A stretch of DNA of 19,073 nucleotides from the NCBI GenBank assembly GCA_028875335.1, contig JAPPEF010000219.1, positions 1 through 19,073 of the forward strand, in the 5' to 3' direction. Each line of letters starts with the position of its first letter. Within the stretch, counting starts at the first letter, position 1. Below are positions 1 through 7,843 of the stretch, piece by piece. This DNA comes from Gemmatimonadota bacterium. GTDB taxonomy: Bacteria > Latescibacterota > UBA2968 > UBA8231. Position numbers and translations under genes: made by a program. A model generated the notes under the pieces. It searched no databases. It worked only from the letters and a program-made list of their open reading frames with translations, and had not been told where the DNA came from.

Positions 1-48
1 TGCAAACCTAAGTTTAGCCAAAAAGGATGCCCTCACCTTAACCCGAAC

Positions 49-1020
49 TCACGTAATATTAATATAATCAGACGCATTATCGAGCAGCTTTTCACGATTC
101 TCGTAGTAACGCATCGTCGTCTTTAGATCCTTGTGGCGCAAATGGGCTTGCACTTGCTGGGGCTTGGCTCCGCCTTCAATCGCCAGAGTACAGCATGTGT
201 GGCGGAACATATGCGCGGTGACGTTTTGGGGAAGGCCAGCGCGCAGGGCATACTTCTTGACGATGTGATTTACCGATTGGTCGGTCAGCGGCTGGCCGCG
301 AGACTGGTTGCGAGACAGGCTGATGAAGACCTTACCAGTCGCCGATAAGCCCGTCGCCTGTAATTGTTCTTTGTATAATTCGAGATGATGCAGGACGATG
401 TTTTGCAGTTTGATCTCCTGCGCCACGCCCGATTTAGTCTCGGGCAGATGCAGGATGTGAAAGACGCCTTCCAAGGATATATCCTCCCAAGCGATACCCG
501 CCACTTCGGAACGGCGCAGGCCACCAAACGTAAGCAAGTGAAACATGGCTGTATCGCGCGTGCGAACCAAATCGTCTTTTTCCTCGGCAATAGCTTGCTG
601 GATCTTGTTTAGCACCTGATTGGAAAGCGCCTTGCCAGCCAGCGTTTCGTCCACTTTATAACCGCGCACCAACGTAGAGTCAGCGGGATTCTTCTCGATG
701 TGGCCCAAGGCGACCAGCATCTTGAACAACGATTTCAGGCTGGACAATTTTCTGTTGATGCTGCTGCGCTTATAACCTTCGCTGGCGAGCTGATTTCTAA
801 AGGCGACCACGTGCTCAAAGGTGATTGACTGCAAGACGGCGAGCGACACTTCATTTAGTTCCATGCCAATGGATGCAAAGAAATGCTGGAGATCGGCGTA
901 ATACGCACGCCGCGTGCGCTCACTGAGTTGGCCGCTGAGAAATTGTTCCAAAGGATCGTCCGCTACCAACGCTGGTGCTGGCGTTAGCCTGTGGACGACC
1001 GGATTGAGTGTCTGACTCAT
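49..1020 (-). CDS. Tyrosine recombinase (XerC/XerD-like integrase family)
   Basis: Site-specific DNA strand-exchange enzyme of 323 residues, a usual length for Xer-type recombinases. An N-terminal SAM-like, core-binding domain spans about residues 22-115, including SERTRRAYYADLQHF and SSINRKLSSLKSLFK. The catalytic domain follows with the full set of family residues: R169 in GGLRRSE, K196 in ETKSG, H270 and R273 in HMFRH, H296 in HLRHKD, and the likely nucleophile Y305 in TTMRYY. It starts at ATG 1020 with only a weak purine-rich stretch upstream. It stands alone: mutL ends 153 bases upstream and no phage or transposon genes are visible. A dif-like inverted repeat lies about 100 bases upstream, which fits a single-recombinase Xer system (as in XerS/difSL) or a self-regulated integrase. 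I cannot tell a chromosome-dimer resolvase from a mobile-element integrase, because the sequence beyond the left edge is missing. Confidence 0.9.
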   Translation of the reverse strand: MSQTLNPVVHRLTPAPALVADDPLEQFLSGQLSERTRRAYYADLQHFFASIGMELNEVSLAVLQSITFEHVVAFRNQLASEGYKRSSINRKLSSLKSLFKMLVALGHIEKNPADSTLVRGYKVDETLAGKALSNQVLNKIQQAIAEEKDDLVRTRDTAMFHLLTFGGLRRSEVAGIAWEDISLEGVFHILHLPETKSGVAQEIKLQNIVLHHLELYKEQLQATGLSATGKVFISLSRNQSRGQPLTDQSVNHIVKKYALRAGLPQNVTAHMFRHTCCTLAIEGGAKPQQVQAHLRHKDLKTTMRYYENREKLLDNASDYINIT

Positions 1021-1051
1021 AAAATGCTCGCTGGGGCTTAATTGGTATCGA

Positions 1052-1073
1052 ATGTTCCAAATATAGCGAACAT
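1052..1073. promoter_or_regulatory. Inverted repeat upstream of the recombinase gene, possible operator
   Basis: ATGTTC (1052-1057) and GAACAT (1068-1073) form a perfect 6-base inverted repeat with a 10-base spacer, 31 bases before the recombinase start codon. The position suits an operator. The half-site GTTC recalls LexA half-sites, but the spacing and orientation match no LexA box I know, so no regulator is assigned. Confidence 0.25.
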
Positions 1074-1117
1074 CGCGGGATTTTGCCGCCGCGTTTCACA
1101 AGGGATTCGCCTAGTTT

Positions 1118-1153
1118 TTATACTATTGATAATGCCTGTTATCGGTAGTATAA
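1118..1153. other. dif-like inverted repeat, candidate recombinase binding/crossover site
   Basis: Two 15-base arms (1118-1132 and 1139-1153) are inverted copies at 13 of 15 positions and flank a 6-base centre, TGCCTG (1133-1138). The inner 28 bases (1122-1149) have the 11-6-11 layout of Xer dif sites: left arm ACTATTGATAA, right arm TTATCGGTAGT. The inner ends ATAA and TTAT match the most conserved part of dif sites. The site lies in the gap between mutL and the tyrosine recombinase gene. No T-run follows it in the minus direction, so it is a poor terminator. Its layout is seen directly; its use as a recombination site is inferred. Confidence 0.5.
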
Positions 1154-1154
1154 T
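1126..1154 (+). promoter_or_regulatory. Candidate sigma-70 promoter facing into the 3' end of mutL
   Basis: TTGATA at 1126-1131 and TATAAT at 1149-1154 are separated by exactly 17 bases, an 11/12 match to the sigma-70 consensus. It lies inside the inverted repeat and would start antisense transcription into mutL near 1161. The same repeat read on the minus strand gives a weaker CCGATA and TATAAA pair with the same spacing, which could serve the recombinase gene. No plus-strand gene follows, so the match may be a by-product of the AT-rich palindrome. Confidence 0.35.
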
Positions 1155-1173
1155 GGCCAAATTAAATAGAGAA

Positions 1174-2967
1174 CTAGAATCTCCGCAATAAACGCTCCAT
1201 ATCGCTTAATTTCATCCTCGCCATGATCGGCTTGTCCGTTGGGCTTATGTGCGGCGAGTCGGCCTTTAGCAATTCATTGATTAAGTGTATCATTTCCTCG
1301 GAGTTCAGTTTCTGGCCTTTCTTGATACTCGCTTTGCGCGCGTAAGCTAAGACGAGCGCTTCGCGCCAAGATCGGCCCGAATTCTGGCCATCGCACACGT
1401 CGTTCAATAGCTGATAAAAAACATCGCCGTCGCCAAAGCGATCCAATTCGGCCGGCACAGCTTCCACCAACACCGTCTGCGAGCCAAAATCCCGCACGAC
1501 AAATCCCAGCTTGGCAATATCGCCCCGCACTTGGTTGAAGGTCTCGAAATCCGCCGCGCCCATTTCTAGCTGTATGGGAAAGAGCAACTGCTGGCTTTCT
1601 CCGGCTACGCCGTCTATTTGCGCCATGGCCCGGTCGTAGTTGATGCGTTCGTGTGCAGCTTGCTGGTCGACGAAGAGCAGACCATCGGCTACTTCGACGA
1701 GTATATACTGGTTGTGGACCTGCCACATCGCGGCGTCTTCGGCGACGACGAGTTTGGCCGCGGCTGGAGTGACGAAGGTCAGGGCGAGCTGATCGTCGGC
1801 ATCACGGGTTGCTGCTGCCCTGGGCTCGCCGGACGCAGGCATTCTTTGCAATACTGGTGACGCTGGTTCTCCCACGCGCACCGGTGTTGGCTCGCCACCT
1901 GCAGTACTGCTGTCCCCGCTAAAGCGAGGTGTGCTGTCCGGCCTCAACCTCGGGGCCGCAGCATAGACAAAGGATTGTACATCGGGCAGGCGCAAGCTCT
2001 GCCGGACGCTGTTCTCAATAGCCGCGATGACCTGCCCTTCGTTGGCCAAGCGAATCTCCCGCTTCGTCGGATGGACGTTGACGTCGATTTTCTTAGGATC
2101 CATATCAATCCAGAGCATGAATACTGGATGATGTCCTTCGGGCAGCAGCCCCTCAAAACACCGCTGTATAGCACTGGCCATCAGTCGCGAAGAGATGGGG
2201 CGCCCCTGTACGATGAGATACTGCTTGCCCTTGCTCCGGCCGCAGTGCTCGGGACCGGCTAAGACCCCTTCGATTTTGAGGCCCTCCTCCTCGTGAGCGA
2301 GATCCAACAGTTTGGCGACTGGAGCACCCAGCAACTCGGCCGCGCGCTCCCGACGAGACGCCGGGGCATAGTTCAATACCCGACGATCTTGGTGTTCTAG
2401 TTCAAAGCCAAGGGTCGGGTAACCAGCGGCTAAATGGATGATGATCTGTGCCACGTGGCGGGCTTCCGCATCGACGGATCGGAGGAATTTGCGTCGCGCT
2501 GGCGTATTAAAAAATAGGTTTTTTACCACGATGGTAGTACCGCGTGCTCGGCCAATACTGTGCATCTCCCGCTCTATTCCCCCTTCCATGACCAAGCGCG
2601 TCCCGGCTTCGTCTTCCTTCGCGCGCGATTCTATCGCCAAGTGAGCTACTGCACCAATGCTAGCTAGGGCTTCGCCGCGAAACCCCAGCGTCTGAATGCA
2701 GAACAAGTCGGCTACCGAGGCCATCTTGCTCGTGGCGTGCCGGCGCACGCACAAAGCGATATCCTCTCGGTTCATGCCCGAACCATCGTCGGTCACGACA
2801 ATCGACTGCTTGCCACCGGCCTTGATTTCCACGCGGATTTTAGCGGCACCCGCATCGATCGAGTTTTCGACCAATTCCTTCACAACCGAAGCTGGTCGCT
2901 CCACTACCTCACCGGCGGCGATTTTTCCAATGAGACTTTCGTCGAGAACGCGAATGGTACTCGCCAT
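1174..2967 (-). CDS. mutL: DNA mismatch repair protein MutL
   Basis: MutL couples mismatch recognition by MutS to strand incision and removal. It has 597 residues, normal for the family. The N-terminal GHKL ATPase is intact: GKIAAGEVVERP near residue 14, ENSIDAG at 34-40, DDGSGM at 60-65, TLGFRGEA at 93-100, FFNTPARRKF at 152-161 and VNVHPTKREI at 296-305. A proline/alanine-rich linker spans about 335-400, followed by the dimerisation domain. The endonuclease motif DQHAx2Ex4E reads DQQAAHERINYD (434-445), and the usual CPHGRP near the C-terminus reads SPTDKP (575-580). Metal-dependent nicking is therefore doubtful. The start ATG 2967 follows the SD sequence TGAGGAG, which contains the stop codon of the upstream membrane-protein gene (6-base gap), implying coupled translation. 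Confidence 0.97.
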   Translation of the reverse strand: MASTIRVLDESLIGKIAAGEVVERPASVVKELVENSIDAGAAKIRVEIKAGGKQSIVVTDDGSGMNREDIALCVRRHATSKMASVADLFCIQTLGFRGEALASIGAVAHLAIESRAKEDEAGTRLVMEGGIEREMHSIGRARGTTIVVKNLFFNTPARRKFLRSVDAEARHVAQIIIHLAAGYPTLGFELEHQDRRVLNYAPASRRERAAELLGAPVAKLLDLAHEEEGLKIEGVLAGPEHCGRSKGKQYLIVQGRPISSRLMASAIQRCFEGLLPEGHHPVFMLWIDMDPKKIDVNVHPTKREIRLANEGQVIAAIENSVRQSLRLPDVQSFVYAAAPRLRPDSTPRFSGDSSTAGGEPTPVRVGEPASPVLQRMPASGEPRAAATRDADDQLALTFVTPAAAKLVVAEDAAMWQVHNQYILVEVADGLLFVDQQAAHERINYDRAMAQIDGVAGESQQLLFPIQLEMGAADFETFNQVRGDIAKLGFVVRDFGSQTVLVEAVPAELDRFGDGDVFYQLLNDVCDGQNSGRSWREALVLAYARKASIKKGQKLNSEEMIHLINELLKADSPHISPTDKPIMARMKLSDMERLLRRF

Positions 2968-2973
2968 AGCTCC

Positions 2974-3498
2974 TCACAATTCGGCCCAGAGCCGCTCGGC
3001 CTGCTGCCGGAATTCGGCTTGGGTAATTTTGCCTTGCTTAAGCGCGGTTTCCAAGTCGCGCAAGCGCCGCCGCGGCCCCCCTCCCCCTTTGAGATCTAGC
3101 CGTATTTGGGACCAGATATGCCACCCCCCCACACCGAGTAACAAGGCGATGAAGACTGCCCCGCCCCACCACGAGTTATCTTGCTCGTGGCGCACCGCTC
3201 CTCCCTTTTGTTGCCAATCTTCGCCCACGGCTGGGTCTGGCTCTACTAGCGCGACCCGCTTGGCTAGTGTCTCGCCGTTGGTCCCCTGGACTCTCACGGC
3301 CCTTTTGAGTTGCCAGGTAAATCCCCGGGGTTGCACAATCAGAGACTCGATGAGATCGGCCTCTTTTATCTGATCGAACTGCTCTCTGGTAACTGGCACA
3401 GCCATAGGACTGAGCATGTTGAACAATAACACAATTGCCAACAAGAAGCTTGCCAACCCAAGAGCGAAGTATGTAGGTGGAGAGGATGGTGTATTCAT
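2974..3498 (-). CDS. Membrane protein resembling the FtsH periplasmic domain, with a SHOCT-like tail
   Basis: 174 residues with no AAA ATPase or protease domain. Visible layout: a first membrane helix at about 10-30 (FALGLASFLLAIVLLF), a likely periplasmic segment 31-109, a second helix at about 110-129 (WGGAVFIALLLGVGGWHIW), then a basic stretch GPRRR. It ends in about 30 residues with a SHOCT-like pattern, LRDLETALKQGKITQAEF. The segment after helix 1 (VPVTREQFDQIKEADLIESLIVQPRG...) resembles the FtsH_ext domain that normally sits between the two FtsH helices. This similarity is judged by eye. It lies 66 bases after leuS and 6 bases before mutL, so it is probably cotranscribed with mutL. 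A role as an FtsH partner or membrane adaptor is only a guess; a general two-helix membrane protein is the alternative. Confidence 0.75.
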   Translation of the reverse strand: MNTPSSPPTYFALGLASFLLAIVLLFNMLSPMAVPVTREQFDQIKEADLIESLIVQPRGFTWQLKRAVRVQGTNGETLAKRVALVEPDPAVGEDWQQKGGAVRHEQDNSWWGGAVFIALLLGVGGWHIWSQIRLDLKGGGGPRRRLRDLETALKQGKITQAEFRQQAERLWAEL

Positions 3499-3533
3499 TA
3501 TGTATTTTTGTCTTTTTAGTTTACATAAAAAAA

Positions 3534-3539
3534 ATTATA
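3534..3539 (-). promoter_or_regulatory. TATAAT box in the leuS/membrane-protein gap
   Basis: A perfect TATAAT lies on the minus strand in the AT-rich 66-base gap (3499-3564), followed by a run of eight T. A start near 3527 would leave a leader of about 29 bases before the membrane-protein gene. No good -35 hexamer sits 16-18 bases upstream, so this is only a candidate for a secondary promoter driving the membrane-protein gene and mutL. The T-run has no clear hairpin before it, so I do not call a leuS terminator. Confidence 0.3.
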
Positions 3540-3564
3540 AGACTTTCAGGGTTCGTATTGATTT

Positions 3565-6450
3565 CTATACCACAATATTGACAATTTTATCCGGCACCCA
3601 TATAAACCGCTTTATCGCCGCTTCATCGGCTACGTATTTCTGAATGATCTCCATGTCGAGCACCAAGGACTTTATCTCTTCCTCTCCAGTGCGAACTGGT
3701 ACTTCGACTTGTCCGCGCATTTTGCCGTTGACCTGAATAGGCACTACGATCATGCCCTCGGCGGCCTTGGCTGCATCCCAGTCAGGCCAACTCTGACAAC
3801 TGAGGTCTCCCCTCCCAAAGCCCGCCATTTCCCATAGCTCCTCGGCAATATGCGGAGCAAAGGGCGTGAGCAGGTTCAAGAAAGGCTTGGCAACAGCCTG
3901 CGGTACTTCGTCTAAGGACACCAACAGGTTATTTAACTCGATCAAGGCGGCAATAGCCGTATTAAACCGCAGCCCCTCTATATCCTCAGTTACCTTTTGA
4001 ATGGTTTGGTGCAGCTTTCTTTCTAGCTCCGGTGCCAACGCAGCGCTCTCCCCTATTCTCACACGTCGATCCGAATCGACAAAGTTGCGCCACACGCGCT
4101 GTAAGAAGCGCTGCATCCCGCGAATGCCTTCCATGCTCCACGGCGCACTCGCTTCGAGCGGCCCCATGTACATTTCGTACAGCCGCAAGGTATCCACGCC
4201 AAACTCCTCACCGACTTCTTCGGGCGGTAGCCCGTTTTTGTAGCGTTTACCCATCTTGCCAGAAGAACGGTGCAGCGTCTTCCCCGTCTCCTTCTCAATA
4301 GGCTCCCCGTCGCGGAACTCAACCTCGCGGATGTCGATATACACGCCGCGGTCATCCTGAAAGGCATCTGCGGTCATCATGCCTTGGTTGAACAGCTTCT
4401 TAAACGGCTCGGGGGTGGATACGTGGCCTAAGTCATAGAGGGCTTTGTGCCAAAACCGAGCGTAGAGCAAGTGCAACACCGCGTGTTCAGCGCCGCCGAT
4501 GTAGAGATCGACGGGCATGAAGTAGCCCTCCTTAGCCAGGTCGCAGAAGGATTCTTCATTGTGTGGATCAATAAAGCGTAGATAGTACCAGCAAGAACCG
4601 GCCCATTGTGGCATGACGTTGAGTTCGCGCTGGTAGGCTACCCCGTCAATTTCCACCGTCGTCCACTCCGCTCCGGCCCGGTGCAGCGGCGGCGAAACGG
4701 GTTGAGTGGGATCGTCGGAGGTCTCCGGCCTAAAATCTTCTAGGTCCGGCAGCGCCACTGGAGGCGCAACCGCAACAGAATATCCATCAGGATGCGTGGC
4801 CAGTGGAAAGGGTTCGCCCCAATAGCGCTGTCGAGCAAAAGTCCAGTCGCGCAGTTTGTAGTTTACTGCAGCTTGGCCTCGCCCCTCGGCGACTAGTGCG
4901 GCGACGATCTGGGATTTGGCCGCGGCCGTCGCCAATCCGTTAATGGCGTATGGATTATCGCCGCCCAGTACTGGAGGCGAGTTGATGGCGGTTCCCTCCC
5001 CGGCATACCACCCCTCAGCCTTTCCTTCCCCTCCAGTAACTACCTTCACAATGTCCAAGTTATAGGCGGTGGCAAAGGCGAAATCGCGCTCGTCGTGAGC
5101 CGGCACCGCCATAATGGCCCCCGCACCGTAATCCATACTGACGTAGTCGGCGACGAAAATGGGGATTTTTTGTCCATTGACTGGATTGCGGGCGTAGATG
5201 CCGGAGAAAATGCCCGTTTTTTCTTTGGTTTCATCCGCAGTAGAGACAGCAACCTGAGCTATGTACTGGGCTATAGCTTCCCGGATGGATCCCCCTCCTC
5301 CCTTCCACTGCTCCGGCGTCCCTTCGGGCCAAGTGTAAGGAATCAGGTAGGCTTCCCCGGCCGGGTCCACCAGCGGGTGCTGAGGGGCAACGGCCATAAA
5401 GGTCGCTCCAAAGAGCGTATCGGGGCGGGTTGTGAACACGAGCAACCGCCCGGCGACCGCGTCGCTTTGCGGGTCGAGGACATCAAAGCACACTTCAGCT
5501 CCTTCGCTGCGACCAATCCAGTTGCGCTGCATCCGTTTGATCGGTTCTGGCCAATCGAGCCGGAAGGACGCGCCGTTGCGGTCCTCCAGTTCGAAGTCCA
5601 AGTCCTCTAAGAGCCGCTCGGCGTATGCTGTTATACGCATCGTCCATTGTCGCAACGGTTTGCGGTATACGGGAAAATCTCCCCGCTCGCTGCGGCCTTC
5701 GTTGGTCACCTCCTCGTTGGCTAACACAGTGCCCAAGCCGGGACACCAGTTGACGACGGCCTCTTGCTGGTACGCCAGCCGGTAGTTGTTCAGCACGGTT
5801 TGACGCTCGGCCGCAGTTAGTGCGGACCAGGCTTTATCAGTGCCAAGAACTTGACGGTCTGCTGCCGACAATGCCCTGCCCGCAGCAAATTGGGCCTCTA
5901 AGTCGGCGATGGGCTTAGCCCGCCCCTTTATTTGGCGTCTATTGCCGTCTTTCCAGATCTCGTCTTCGTCGAAATAACTATCGAATAGCTGGGCGAAAAT
6001 CCACTGAGTCCAGCGGTAGTATGACTCCCGCGACGTGACCACTTCGCGGCCCCAATCAAACGAGAGTCCAAGAAACTGCAATTGACTGCGCATCGCATCG
6101 ATATTCTGCTCTGTTACAGCCGCTGGATGGATGTTGTGTTCGATCGCGTATTGCTCGGCTGGCAATCCGAAACTGTCGAACCCCATCGGATGCAGGACGT
6201 TAAATCCCTGCATCCTTTTGTAGCGACTGTAGATGTCGCTGGCGATATACCCTTTGGGATGGCCGATGTGCAGCCCCGCTCCGCTCGGATAGGGAAACAT
6301 ATCGAGGATGTAGCACTTGGGTTTGCTGTTATCAAAACCAGGGTCTCCCGGTCCCAGTGTTCTATAGGTCTTTTCTTGCGCCCAATGGGATCGCCATTTG
6401 GTTTCGATGGCTTGAAAGTTGTATTGGCCTTTTTTTATTTTGATTGACAT
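3565..6450 (-). CDS. leuS: Leucyl-tRNA synthetase
   Basis: Class I enzyme that charges tRNA-Leu with leucine in the cytoplasm. It has 961 residues, longer than the roughly 860 of E. coli. Visible: HIGH at 61-64, the editing (CP1) domain with TTRPDTLFGATF (340-351) and AVPAHDERD (448-456, with the editing aspartate D453), WAGSCWYYLRF (616-626), and the KMSKS loop written KMGKR (732-736). An anticodon-binding helical domain and the C-terminal tRNA-binding domain follow. Part of the extra length is an insertion at about 168-228 before NWCPGLG, resembling that of actinobacterial and planctomycete LeuRS. ATG 6450 is preceded by AAGGA at good spacing. asnS ends 19 bases upstream, so the two synthetase genes are very likely cotranscribed. 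Confidence 0.98.
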   Translation of the reverse strand: MSIKIKKGQYNFQAIETKWRSHWAQEKTYRTLGPGDPGFDNSKPKCYILDMFPYPSGAGLHIGHPKGYIASDIYSRYKRMQGFNVLHPMGFDSFGLPAEQYAIEHNIHPAAVTEQNIDAMRSQLQFLGLSFDWGREVVTSRESYYRWTQWIFAQLFDSYFDEDEIWKDGNRRQIKGRAKPIADLEAQFAAGRALSAADRQVLGTDKAWSALTAAERQTVLNNYRLAYQQEAVVNWCPGLGTVLANEEVTNEGRSERGDFPVYRKPLRQWTMRITAYAERLLEDLDFELEDRNGASFRLDWPEPIKRMQRNWIGRSEGAEVCFDVLDPQSDAVAGRLLVFTTRPDTLFGATFMAVAPQHPLVDPAGEAYLIPYTWPEGTPEQWKGGGGSIREAIAQYIAQVAVSTADETKEKTGIFSGIYARNPVNGQKIPIFVADYVSMDYGAGAIMAVPAHDERDFAFATAYNLDIVKVVTGGEGKAEGWYAGEGTAINSPPVLGGDNPYAINGLATAAAKSQIVAALVAEGRGQAAVNYKLRDWTFARQRYWGEPFPLATHPDGYSVAVAPPVALPDLEDFRPETSDDPTQPVSPPLHRAGAEWTTVEIDGVAYQRELNVMPQWAGSCWYYLRFIDPHNEESFCDLAKEGYFMPVDLYIGGAEHAVLHLLYARFWHKALYDLGHVSTPEPFKKLFNQGMMTADAFQDDRGVYIDIREVEFRDGEPIEKETGKTLHRSSGKMGKRYKNGLPPEEVGEEFGVDTLRLYEMYMGPLEASAPWSMEGIRGMQRFLQRVWRNFVDSDRRVRIGESAALAPELERKLHQTIQKVTEDIEGLRFNTAIAALIELNNLLVSLDEVPQAVAKPFLNLLTPFAPHIAEELWEMAGFGRGDLSCQSWPDWDAAKAAEGMIVVPIQVNGKMRGQVEVPVRTGEEEIKSLVLDMEIIQKYVADEAAIKRFIWVPDKIVNIVV

Positions 6451-6469
6451 AATTATCCTTATAAGACAT

Positions 6470-7777
6470 TTATGGATAGAGACGCTGCATCATGCGCGGA
6501 AATGGAATAGTCTCGCGCACGTGCTTGACGCCGCACAACCAAGCGACCACCCGCTCGATTCCCATGCCGAAGCCAGCGTGTTCAACCGAGCCGTAGCGCC
6601 GCAAGTCGAGATACCAGCTAAAGGCTTCTTCAGGCAACTGATGCGTGGCAATTTTGTGCTGCAAGACGGCAAGATCGTCTTCGCGTTGCCCGCCCCCAAT
6701 GATTTCCCCATACCCTTCGGGTGCCAACAGGTCCATACACAGGGCCAAGCGGCGATCTTGGGCATCTTCCTTCATGTAGAATGCTTTGACTGCACTGGGA
6801 TAGCGGTGGACGAAAACCGGCACCTCGAACTCAGAGGCAAGGAGGGTTTCGTCGTCCCCGCCCAGATCACTCCCCCATTCGATGTCGCTACCGAGAGCTA
6901 TCAAGCGCTCGACGGCTTCATCATAGGTCAGGCGCGGAAAGGGCCGGCTGACCTGTTGTTCCAGCTTGGCGGTATCTCGCTCGAGCAGCTTTAGCTCTTC
7001 GCGGCGGCGGTCGAGCACGCGGTCAAGCACATACAAGACCATGTCCTCGGCCAAGGCCATGGCACCCTCTAAATCGCAATACGCCATCTCCGGCTCGATC
7101 ATCCAGAACTCAGTCAGGTGACGGCGGGTTTTGGACTTTTCAGCGCGGAACGTCGGGCCAAAACAATAGACCTTGCCTAAGGCCATGGCGGCCGCTTCCA
7201 TATAGAGCTGACCACTCTGAGTCAAATAAGCCGTGTCGTTGAAATACGCGGTCTCAAATAGGGTCGAGGTCCCCTCACAGGCTGCGGGCGTAAAAATCGG
7301 TGCATCCACGAGGACAAAGCCGCGCTCTTCCATGAAGTCGCGGCAGGCCTTGCCGATTTCGCTGCGGATCTTGAGAATGGCCCCAGGCCGCATAGAACGC
7401 AGCCACAAGTGGCGGTGGTCGAGGAGAAAGGACACCCCGTGTTCCTTGGGTGTGATGGGATATGGTTCGGCCTCCTGCACGACTTCGAGATGGCGGACCC
7501 CCACCTCATAGCCGATGGGCGAGCGCGCCTCCTGCCGCACTTGGCCGTGGACTACGAGCGAAGATTCTTGGGGCAGGTGATCGCATTTATCGAACAGATT
7601 CTCTTCGACGTCCCCTTTAAAAACAACGCATTGTACCACACCGCTACCATCGCGCAGTTGCAGAAAATGCAGCTTGCCGCTCGAGCGCTTGTTGTACAAC
7701 CAACCGCGCAGCACCACTTCTCGGCCTTCATAGCGGCCGATATCAGCCACCTGAATCGACTCCATTTCCTTATCCAT
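6470..7777 (-). CDS. asnS: Asparaginyl-tRNA synthetase
   Basis: Class IIb enzyme that charges tRNA-Asn directly; its presence means Asn-tRNA need not come only from transamidation. 435 residues, a normal length. An N-terminal OB-fold anticodon-binding domain lies at about 17-105 ([20 protein letters not shown]). The catalytic core carries motif 2, [21 protein letters not shown] (from residue 210), and motif 3, [13 protein letters not shown] (402-414). The [12 protein letters not shown] form points to AsnRS rather than AspRS. The start is uncertain. ATG 7777 directly follows the T-rich tract of an upstream hairpin and has no Shine-Dalgarno. ATG 7765 has AAGGA only one base away, which is too close. 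I keep 7777. Confidence 0.97.
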   Translation of the reverse strand: MDKEMESIQVADIGRYEGREVVLRGWLYNKRSSGKLHFLQLRDGSGVVQCVVFKGDVEENLFDKCDHLPQESSLVVHGQVRQEARSPIGYEVGVRHLEVVQEAEPYPITPKEHGVSFLLDHRHLWLRSMRPGAILKIRSEIGKACRDFMEERGFVLVDAPIFTPAACEGTSTLFETAYFNDTAYLTQSGQLYMEAAAMALGKVYCFGPTFRAEKSKTRRHLTEFWMIEPEMAYCDLEGAMALAEDMVLYVLDRVLDRRREELKLLERDTAKLEQQVSRPFPRLTYDEAVERLIALGSDIEWGSDLGGDDETLLASEFEVPVFVHRYPSAVKAFYMKEDAQDRRLALCMDLLAPEGYGEIIGGGQREDDLAVLQHKIATHQLPEEAFSWYLDLRRYGSVEHAGFGMGIERVVAWLCGVKHVRETIPFPRMMQRLYP

Positions 7778-7813
7778 AATAATAAGAAAAGACTATCGAG
7801 ATAGACTCGATAG
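7778..7813 (-). terminator. Hairpin with T-rich tract between pnp and asnS
   Basis: CTATCGAG (7793-7800) and CTCGATAG (7806-7813) form a perfect 8-base-pair stem with a 5-base loop. On the minus strand it is followed by TCTTTTCTTATTATT, which runs up to the asnS ATG. This looks like a moderate intrinsic terminator for the pnp operon, although the U-tract is interrupted. It could also be a 3' hairpin that protects or processes the pnp mRNA. No promoter is visible between this hairpin and asnS, so asnS seems to depend on read-through. Confidence 0.55.
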
Positions 7814-7843
7814 CCTTCTCATCCTGTGGCTCAAGACCGGCAC

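Noticed and set aside
1118..1153. Palindrome as a terminator of mutL
   Set aside because: No T-run follows on the minus strand (the downstream bases are A-rich) and the stem is AT-rich.
3076..3130. Frameshift at the C-runs (3076-3081, 3083-3087, 3124-3130) in the membrane-protein gene
   Set aside because: The reading frame gives sensible hydrophobic and charged segments on both sides, so there is no sign of a shift, although such runs are prone to sequencing error.
2696..3373. Plus-strand open frame of 225 codons spanning the mutL/membrane-protein junction
   Set aside because: Its composition is that of an antisense shadow, with no start signal, and both minus-strand genes have far better support.
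7778..7843. T-box riboswitch before the tRNA synthetase genes
   Set aside because: The 66-base gap is too short and lacks a T-box sequence and specifier stem; only a simple hairpin is present.
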